Shown here one piece after another: positions 55,902 to 64,000 of a stretch of 64,000 bases of DNA (within the stretch, counting starts at the first letter, position 1; each line of letters starts with the position of its first letter). Location: NCBI RefSeq assembly GCF_030272615.1, contig NC_081410.1, positions 574,704,263 through 574,768,262 of the forward strand, read 5' to 3'. This DNA comes from Cryptomeria japonica (taxonomy: Eukaryota > Streptophyta > Pinopsida > Cupressales > Cupressaceae). A program made the translations under genes and the position numbers. The notes beneath the pieces were generated by a model. The model was not told the DNA's origin. It did not search any database and saw only the letters and a list, made by a program, of their open reading frames with translations.

Positions 55902-56480
55902 TGGATAAACTCCTAAATGTAGTATTCTGAATTTTTATGTGCCTGGTTTGCTGATGATGGATTGGGTTTCATGAGATCTGGATGGGGCTCTGATTGTCAC
56001 AAAATATGATTGATGACCATTTGAATTGGATACCAAACTTAGTGAGAATATGTTGAAACCTGTTGATGTGTCTAAAATCGCTGGATTGCGACTTCATCCG
56101 GCCAACGCAGAATGGAATGTACTCGCCAAGTATCCTATCCTCTCTTGAGATAAGGAAATCCCTAATGCTGTTTTTCGTTTGATCAAAGGGGAGGACCTCA
56201 AGGTTTCGATTGTCAGGTCTTGACTGTGGGATTGCTCAGTTGTTTGATGTGTTTTGCTGGAAACACAAAGGGGACTTACGGTGATATGGATAATTGCTGG
56301 ATGAGTTCCCTAAACTTTGACAGTCTCGTATCGATTGGTTTCAGTTGCATGATACTATTTCAGCAGGATTGCGGATTCTTCTTGGTAAAAAAAAGGGGAA
56401 AAAGAGGGATAGGGGAAGAGAGGTATAGAAAGTCTAAATTATTTAACTAAGATAGCATATTAAGAAAACAGACAAACACC
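55902..56480. other. Host sequence around the LTR element, no gene recognised
   Basis: This is the sequence into which the 54268 element inserted (joined across GTCCA to 54090-54262). Short plus-strand frames are present but no family resemblance was seen. Confidence 0.4.
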
Positions 56481-56489
56481 TCCAAATAA

Positions 56490-57160
56490 CTAGATTAAAC
56501 ATTATCAGCCATTTAAGCACAATATTTGTATGAATCTAGTGTGATCTTCAAGGAAAATATGAGTTTTCATGCTATTAAACACAACATCAGAACTTTAACA
56601 TTCATTCACTGAGTATTCAATAACCGAACCAAGCATATGAAAGGTTCAGAAACCATGCAGAAGGAAAGACAATCAGTCAGTCCCTAATGGTATGAACAAC
56701 GAGGATTCTATCGGATGTTTATCTAGAAACTGCTATGAAAATGAAAGAAACATAACTGAGTAATTCAAATTAGTGAAGAAGGAGACCATGCACTCACAAT
56801 GAAATTTGAAACAGTCTTAACTTTGCATTAAATCTCATAAATTTCGCCAGAGCTTCAGCAACAATCCATGAACTTCTTACAAAATGAGGGAAAACTAGCC
56901 CCTTTAAATAGGCTTGAAAAATAGATGAATGGCCAAGATCTAATCTAAACAAGCGGCCCAGATTTATCCTTACAAAAGGTACCCATACCCATAAATGGAG
57001 GGCAAATATCAGCAACCACCCCAAAGGGAGTAATAACTACCTAAAAAGGTAATTAAAACTTATCCAAAATAATTTAAAAAGTGCACATACACATAGATTT
57101 AAGTTTACAGTTGACTTGGAAGTCAAATATGACCCTTTGGCCAAAAAGTGCACTTTTCAA
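56490..57160 (-). mobile_element. LTR-like segment downstream of the long ORF
   Basis: The minus strand has GCCTATTTAAAGGGGC (about 56920-56905), a TATA-type box, followed by CTAGTTTTCCCTC. The segment directly follows the stop of the long minus-strand ORF at 57187, the expected place for a 3' LTR. A purine-rich stretch lies just before it (AAAAAGAAAAAAAGC on the plus strand at about 57168). No second copy is in the window. Confidence 0.4.
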
Positions 57161-58632
57161 AATTTGAAAAAAAGAAAAAAAGCACTTTAGGAAAGCACTT
57201 TCTCCTTTCCAGCTCTATATTGCTCGGTGATGAACTCGACTTCGTCGTGCAGATACTCTCCCCAAATATCCCGATCAGTTGCACGCTCTACCCGAATGTA
57301 GTACTGAAATCTTAGGCATAACTTGAATAATTCGGTCATCGGCGGCATAGGTGGGTTGAACATTTTGTAATGGATACCTTGTAGGAGGCTATCCAAATTC
57401 TCCAGCTCCTCTCTCCAGTATGACTTGTGATTTTCAAAACATGATATGTCTGCTTGAAGCTCAGAAGCAAAATCTAGATCCTCTATGGAGTATGCGACCT
57501 TGGGATTGAGCCGGTCCTCCCACTGCGGTTGTATCTCACTATCCTCCATACTATTTTTCCAACCAGGAACCATGGATTTGAAGATCCTTTCACCAAGATC
57601 CTTCACATTTGATAAAGTGTCATCGCACTTATCATGCATTTTATTGATATTATCCCTCATGTCGTCCTTCATGCTGAGGGTCCAATACCAGTCTTTGAAG
57701 GTACTGGCACTATAAGGATTTAGGATAGTATCAGCAGTAGGGATTTGAGAACAGGTCCAGAATAGAGCCCTAATGAGGGGCAATGTCTTGGCCATCGTCT
57801 CATGAGTGCTATAGCATTCTTTCTTCAGCTTACACATTTTGATAATAATGGCTTCCCTATGGAGGGCCATTTCGCACAGATCCTTGAAGATTTGCTCTCC
57901 TCTTTCTTTAATGCCTTGCATCCATTCCTTGATGGCCTTCGCAGTATCCCATACTCCTTCAAATTCTGTCGTGGTCCTCTGTGCCAATGTTGTCGAGGGA
58001 ATGTGGGATTCGAAAGCATTATGCAATGGTCTTAGGCTAAGTTACCGGTTCTTTGGGTTTTGGCTAAGTTACAGGGAACTCGGCCACCTGGGAAGGACCC
58101 AGGTGGAACCCAGGAGGACCCGGGTGAACCCAGGCCCGTGGGTTCCCAAAAACGGGGCCCACAGGTCAAAAAACAATAAAAACCAATAAAAAAGTACTTT
58201 AAAAAATAGTTAATTAATAATTAAACCCTAATTCGCCCCTTTATGATGCATTTCATGCATCAAAACATTCATTCAACTCATTCTATTTGCATTTTTGAAG
58301 ATTTTTTCTCTAAAGCTGGGTTTCTTAGTTTTTGCATTTTTCTTCAAAGGTAGAGACTATGAAGATGTGAGACATGCATAAAGGGCATAGGAATCACTGG
58401 AGAAGGAAGATTTAGCCATCAAAGGTGAGTGAATCTGAATTTTTTTAAGTTTTTTTCAAATTTTTTAATTTTTTTTAAAGTTTTTCTAAAAATTTTTAAA
58501 TAAGTTTTGTATATTTTTTTATACTTTTTATGCATAGTATGGGGTTATAATGCCGAAATTTTATCATTTTTTTTCAATAATGTTGTGTTTTCTCTTTTTA
58601 TTTTAGGTGCATTATTCATATAATCATACATA

Positions 58633-61600
58633 ATGGCTGAAATTGGAAGTGCAAGTGCAAGCTCTAGTTCAATTGCCCATGCCCAAATTGAAAATAACGC
58701 CTTTAAAATTGATCAAGATTCACCACTTTGGCATTATATAACAATGATCAAGCAAGTGTCTGGAGGTGGGGGTTTTGTTTGGAAGTGTAACCATTGTGGC
58801 ACTGAGTATACCAGCTCATACTATCGAGTGAAAGGCCACCTTTGTTTCATCCCCGGGCGTGGAATAAAATTTTATAAGGGATCAGATGGCAAGGGGCTGC
58901 CAAAAGCTCTAGTTTTGGAATATATTAGAGAACAAGAGGAAGCTGATAGGAGAAGTGGCAAAGCAAAGATTGATCATCCTCTTGTCCAGTCAAGCTCGAA
59001 GACTATGAGGCCTTCTAGTAGTATTGGCTCCACAAGACCAGCCGGATCGCATCCTTTCATGCCAAAACCACCAGTTGCTCCACTAGAGGATCAAAATGTT
59101 GTGGCTTCACGGAAAAGAGGCCCATTGGATACTGCCTTCAAAAATGAAATGAGAGAGATTGCAAATCAGAGCATTGGGCGTTGCATTTATGGCAATTGGC
59201 TTCCTTTCAACCTTGTTAGATCACCTTACTTTCAGGACATGGTACATACCCTTTGCAACACACCTTCTGATTATGTTTGTCCAGGGTATGAAAAGGTGAG
59301 AACCACCTTATTGGCAAAGGAGAAAGCATCCGTAGAGTCACTGTTGAAAGTCATCAAAGATACATGGCCGGAAACAGGTTTGACCATCGTTTCTGATGGA
59401 TGGAAAGATTGTAAAAATAGGCCATTGATCAATGTTATAGCAGTGTGCCCTAAAGGGGCAATGTTTTTGAAAGCGGTGGATTGTGAGGGGCAAGTGAAAG
59501 ATGCAACTTTCATTGCCAATATCCTCATAGAATGCATTGACATGGTGGGGCCTCAAAATGTTGTCCAAGTCATAACGGACAATGCTAAAAATTGTAGGGC
59601 AGCAGGTACTATAGTGGAGGCTACATACGGTCACATCTTTTGGACACCATGTGCAGTCCACTCACTCAATTTAATCATGCAAAAGATTGGCACACAAATT
59701 GATTGGGTGAAAAAACTGTATGAGGAGGGCAAGGAGATTCAAATGTTTGTGACTAATCATCATGTGTCACAAGCCATTTTTAGGACCTTCTCCAAGTTGG
59801 AGTTGTTGAAGGTAATTACTAATTTAAATTTTTAATTTTATTTTTTAATTTTTTATAATTGATATATGTTGTGTATTTGTTTATTTCATGCATAGTTGAA
59901 CTACTCGCGACTCGGCTCGACTCGCCAAGCCCCTGAGAAAAAAACTCGGCGAAAACTCGGGAAAAACTCGGAAAAACTCGGCGAAAAACTCGGCAACGTA
60001 AAAACACGCTTAATTTTAATAAAAAATGCATTTTTTTTGCAAAATTCAATGAGAAGATGCATCCAATGAGTCAATAAATGATAACACAAAAGAAACAAGC
60101 TGATTCTAGATATATTTGATTGCAAAGTGTCTACAAAATCGCATCCTCATGAGAAATGCTGATGGCTGGAAGCAAAATAGTAAATAGTTTTTGTAAAACC
60201 AAAAGTAAATACAACTTCCTCTCCCCAGCTCTAGCTAAAACTACTTTCAAACTTTCATCATATTTGAAATTTCATCATTCATACTCATAGTTTCAAACTT
60301 TCAACTCAAAGTTGGGGTCAAGGGGCATCGCCGAAGGATCTTGAAATTTGACTGAAATTTGACTAAGTCTGGAAAATTGAAGAATCCTCCAAAAACTAGA
60401 TTTTGCATTATAACTCCTGGAGGTCCGAAACCACTCTCAAACATCCTGACAGTATATATGGAATCACTTATACTTAAATGTTATATTCCATATATGAATC
60501 CTGACGGACAGACCAAAAAACTCGGCGATTACTTGAGGGCATAGTGGGCTCTCAGGGTGGCCCTTCCAAGTGAGTTTCCCCCTTCTCAGCCCAAAACCAT
60601 ATAGAAAAACAAAAAATGCATGTATTTTTGGCCGTTTTTTGTTGTTATGCTAACTCAGGCGAGTTTTTCTTTAAAACTCGCCGAGTTTTTGACAAAAACT
60701 CGCCAAAAACTCGGCGAGTTTTCCTGGCGAGTAGAAGTCATTACTACTCGCCAGGTCCAAAAACTCGGCGAGTTTTTGTCACTCGCCGAGTTTTCGGCGA
60801 GTGTGCCATCTATGATTTCATGTTAGGTAGCTGAAACATGATTTGCATCTCACACACTCGTATTAAGACGACTTGTGAAGGTGCGAGAGGCCTTGAGTTC
60901 TATGGTCATCAACGGATTGTGGAGTGTATGGAAGCAGGCCCAGACAGAAAGAGCTCTAAAAGTAAGAGCATTGATCCCTGATGAGAAATGGTGGGATACT
61001 GTGGAATATGTTTTGAATTTCACTGAGCCCATCATGAGCATGATTAGGTATGCTGATACTGATCGCCCATGTTTGGGTGAGATTTATGATGGCATGGATT
61101 GCATGGTGGAGAAAATAAGAGAAGTAATAAAAAGAAAAGTAAATGACCCAATGGAAACATTTTTCAAGGTTGTGCAGAATATTATTGTTGACCGTTGGAG
61201 CAAGATGACCAATCCCTTACATCTCTTAGCATTTGCTTTGACACCAAAATTTTATAGTGCAAAGATGCTTGCAACACCAAGGAGGGTACCACCATATAGA
61301 GATGCAGAGGTTGCTTCTGGCTATAGAGCTGCCTTTAAAAAGATATATCAAGATGAGGAGACAAGAAATGTTGTCATGAAGGAGTTTGGCCAATTTGTAT
61401 CCACAAAAAATCATGATGTTGTAGCTCTCAATGCTAGAAATGGGATGGATGCTGATGAGTGGTGGTATGTACATGGTCAAGGCTCCGTTTACTTGCAGCC
61501 TCTTGCAATTAAACTTCTCTCCCAAGTATGTATCTTTTTATTTTTTATAGTTTTCCAATTCCATTTGATGCTATCATATTTTTATTTTATAATTTATAAA

Positions 61601-62012
61601 TTTCTAATAATGTTTTAACTTTTAACAGGTTGCAAGTTCTTCTTCAGCTGAGCGGAATTGGAGTACATACTTCTTCATCCACTCAGTCAAACGTAATCAT
61701 TTGGGTGCAAAGAGAGCTGAGGATTTGGTCTACGTACACCCCAACCTTCGTTTGTTGTCACATAAGGACCTTGAATATAATGTGGGTGCAACAAGGAATT
61801 GGGATCTAGCCCCTGACTGTGCTGATTAAGATGCTACAGTTGCACAACTTGCCCAAGTCTCTATAGACGAGGCAACTATGGAACTTGAGAGAGACTTGGC
61901 TAGTGGGTGTGACATTCCATTCAATAGTGGTTCAATTGATGCTAGATTTGAACCACTTGATGACCTTGGGCTTGGGTTGGATGGTTCAGATGAAGATGAA
62001 TATGGAATTTAA
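58633..62012 (+). pseudogene. hAT transposase (element B), two nonsense mutations
   Basis: Exons: 58633-59811, 60827-61525, 61629-62012, with GT..AG introns and phase-0 joints. The start is MAEIGSASASSSSIAHAQIE. A BED zinc finger follows (FVWKCNHCGTEYTSSYYRVK, then GHLCF), then DUF659 (GLTIVSDGWKDCKNRPLINV; VVQVITDNAKNC; WTPCAVHSLNLIMQKIG) and the dimerisation domain (SSSAERNWSTYFFIHSVKRN, then RAEDLVYVHPNLRLL). Lesions: TGA at 60839-60841, in a position likely to have been CGA, and TAA at 61827-61829 near the acidic tail. Otherwise open for about 750 codons, so inactivation may be recent. Confidence 0.92.
59891..60814. mobile_element. Non-autonomous hAT-like element in the transposase intron
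   Basis: 924 bp, flanked by identical 8-bp duplications ATTTCATG (59883-59890, 60815-60822). Ends are CATAGTTG and the complement of CATCTATG. Both subterminal zones are dense in ACTCGGCGAG motifs (59905-60000 and 60655-60805). Small ORFs only. It sits inside intron 1 of the element-B transposase, 4 bp before the intron acceptor AG, so the right-hand duplication supplies part of the splice site context. Confidence 0.93.
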
Positions 62013-64000
62013 ATCCCATAGATGGCTTGTAATTTGAATTTTTATTGTCATGACATATTCACATTTTGAAACTTGAATATTATCTTTTTTGCAAATTATG
62101 AATATGATATTAGACTTTAGTTATTAGTTTATTGATAACATTTGCGATATATGGATATTTATTGGCATTGGCAATTATGGATTTATGATTTATGATTTAT
62201 GATTTATGTATGGAAAGTCACATTGTATATTTTATTTTTGTATGGATATATATAATATATGTATATATATAAATTTATAATTAATATATGTATATATGTA
62301 CGGATGAACCCGTACCCGTACCCAAGAATTTTTTTTTTTGCCGAACTCGCGAATTCCGTACCCAAACCCGAACCCGAATCCGAACCCGAACCCGAACCGG
62401 TAACTTAGGTCTCAAGAGTTGATCAATGTACCCCTCTGCTTGTTCAGCACAAGCTCGATACATGTTCTTTTCAGCTGTTATTTCTTCAAGTTGCCTGAGC
62501 ATGTTCTGTACTGAATCCTTGAATTCCTCCTTTTCCTGTTCCTTAGTGGCTCGTCCAATGGGGACAATCGTGATGCTATAATCAGCCAGTGTAATCTGAT
62601 CTGCTGGCTTGTCTACAGGCGGGGTGGCGATATGAAGGGTACGTTTCCTTTGCTCATCTTTGGTTATTCTAGAATATGCCTTGGGCTTTTTCTTCCCCTT
62701 GGGCTTAGCTTGGTCTATACGTGAGAAGATGTCCTCCAAATTGATGGGTGGCTTGGTGGTGGCCTTGCGTTGAGCTCGGGCAATTAACCATTCTTGAGGT
62801 ACAGTTTGGGCTGATGCTATGGTTAAATTGGCACTTCGTTCTTTGATGTTTTCAGCCCGCTCATCGCATATTTGATGCTAAGTGTCAAGTTCCTTGCTCG
62901 CAGCCGAATTCTCTCCTTCATTGAATAATTGCCTAGTATTTTCATGTGATGGTTGTTCCTCAGTCTTTTTAGGCTCGTGGGTTTCATCTGTCCTTTGCTC
63001 TCCTTCAACAGTGGAGTCATCCTTGGTAGTATTATGGAGCTGCAATTCATGGCGGCTCTGCTGGGTGGTTCATGCAACTCAATCCCCTGAGTGGATGGAA
63101 TCTCTCCTTCCTCAACTTGGTTATCAGGTTTGGCTGGTTCAATGGCTCTTAGCTCGACATTTAGCATGTCGGGTGCAGGAGGATCATCAACTCCAGATGC
63201 GTCAATATCACTCTGGGAAGGCGAAGCAAGTATATAATCCAGTTCAACTACATCATCAGACGATCTGGGGTCTTTTGATGATGAAGTGACCTCTGGTCTC
63301 CTAATAGGGATCTTTTCCCTTCTTGTTCTTTTGGATGTCCGAGTTCCTCTGCTAGCCTTAGCCTTCTTTCTTTTCTCAGGCTTTTCGATCTCTTCTTTAG
63401 GTGCACTGGAAGTTCCCTCATCTTTGGAGGACTGAGAATCAAGGTTACCCATCAAGTGGTAGGTGAACTGGACTCCCTTGTGTATCAGTCGCTCAATTTG
63501 CTGGAGCAACCACTGGTCAGAATATCTTCCTGGGGCTGCCATAACCGCCTCAAAATCAGTGATTGGATCCTGCGACCAATCGATGCCTGGCAAAAGATGT
63601 CTTACCGCCTCAAATTCCCAGACTTGTAGGCAATTTCCTGAATCTGTTAGTTGATCTGGGACCTGACGGTATTCATAGAGTCGCATTTGCTGCACACTCA
63701 GCCTCAAATATTTGCGCCTCCGGACCTCATAGTCATCAGAGCAGTTCTTCCAGTAATCTTCAAATGATTCTTTTGCTTTGTATTGCCTGCCATAGGCCCT
63801 CTTTGCTAGATTGTCGTGATCGAAGCATTTCCTTGGAAAATGCTCTTGTAGGCCGTAGGAGGCTAGCTCTGCAAAGGATTCCTCTGCCTGGGATGGGTTC
63901 TTTAGATGGACATCCTGGTTGCCTATGATCATAGGGAACGCGAATCCAGACTGCTTCCTGTCTCTGAGTAAGCTGCTTGCCGAACGTGACTGCCTTGCAA

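Larger units (their letters stand above)
58037..62408 (+). mobile_element. hAT transposon B (inside the long charged ORF)
   Basis: Perfect 15-bp terminal inverted repeats: CTAAGTTACCGGTTC at 58037-58051 and its complement at 62394-62408. They are flanked by 8-bp duplications GTCTTAGG (58029-58036) and GTCTCAAG (62409-62416), six of eight bases matching. The right subterminal region is built of CCGAAC units (62355-62400) and the left of CCCAGG / GGGT units (58085-58145). It encodes a plus-strand transposase with two premature stops and carries a nested hAT-like insertion. Confidence 0.95.
57187..64000 (-). pseudogene. Long charged-protein ORF, family copy 2, split by hAT
   Basis: The N-terminal part runs from the window edge to 62417, the C-terminal part from 58028 to 57187. 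hAT element B lies between them. The N-terminal part holds AKESFEDYWKNC, then RRRKYLRLSVQQM, VWEFEAVRHLL, a Lys/Arg-rich linker (KRKKAKASRGTRTSKRTRRE), acidic DIDASGVDDPPAPDML, and LHIATPPVD with QITLADYSITIV. The C-terminal part is helical (VWDTAKAIKEWMQGIKERGE, then RATDRDIWGEYLHDEVEF). The frame is continuous across the hAT once it and one target duplication are removed. Other lesions: a frame change near 63055 and a stop near 62881. The EDYW and LHI blocks match the copy at 19690-24690. The ORF is open at the window edge. Function unknown. Confidence 0.65.

Noticed and set aside
59271-59661. Minus-strand ORFs of 90 and 107 residues in hAT B
   Set aside because: Antisense shadows of the DUF659 domain.
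62882-63928. Plus-strand ORFs of 135 and 121 residues
   Set aside because: Antisense to the long charged ORF, which has the better blocks and a homologue.
1-64000. tRNA, rRNA, CRISPR, bacterial operon signals
   Set aside because: None seen. tRNA-like hits are only retroelement primer-binding sites.

Overview
This window looks like nuclear DNA of a seed plant with a large, repeat-filled genome, most likely a gymnosperm (conifer). The evidence is AT-rich sequence, almost no host coding sequence, several decayed Ty3/gypsy, Ty1/copia, LINE and hAT insertions nested in one another, long simple-sequence tracts, and an LTR type opening with TGTAAACACCTAAAATTG that I associate with conifer genomes. 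The species cannot be fixed from the sequence alone. No bacterial, organellar or CRISPR features were seen.

Layout. 1-8.6 kb: two convergent genes that look like parts of one unclassified DNA transposon. The first is a damaged plus-strand ORF (3-1262). The second is an 11-exon minus-strand gene (8162 to 3405) that appears intact. Its upstream region carries five copies of a 29-bp repeat with a palindromic GCGTACGC core. Between the two genes lies a three-copy 359-bp tandem array. 8.7-9.9 kb: 3' end and 3' LTR of a gypsy element. 9.9-10.3 kb: TG/TA microsatellite. 12.8-18.1 kb: Ty1/copia element on the minus strand, heavily decayed. 19.7-24.7 kb: decayed minus-strand copy of an unrecognised long charged-protein ORF. 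24.9-28.05 kb: LINE with ORF1 and endonuclease remains. 28.1-28.6 kb: fragment of an LRR receptor gene between short direct repeats. 28.6-29.7 kb: 1.1-kb polypyrimidine tract. 29.9-30.5 kb: second LINE 3' end. 31.5-32.0 kb: two exons of the only plausible ordinary host gene. 33.5-47.5 kb: two copies of one gypsy family. The second copy is split by a MITE-like insertion and by a hAT transposon. LINE RNase H pieces and a reversed gypsy integrase piece lie between the copies. 48.3-48.9 kb: copia reverse transcriptase piece. 49.7-53.9 kb: LTR-like sequence around a degenerate ~63-bp repeat array. 54.27-55.90 kb: complete non-autonomous LTR element with matching target-site duplications (TSDs). 57.2-64 kb: second copy of the long charged ORF, split by a hAT transposon that itself carries a smaller hAT-like insertion.

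Three nested insertions (43410-43620, 43950-47445, 58037-62408) are resolved to the base. Each has a target-site duplication, and removing the insertion restores the interrupted reading frame. The strongest candidates for undescribed biology are the 3-8.6 kb two-gene element with its 29-bp repeats, and the long charged ORF family present twice (19.7-24.7 kb and 57.2-64 kb).
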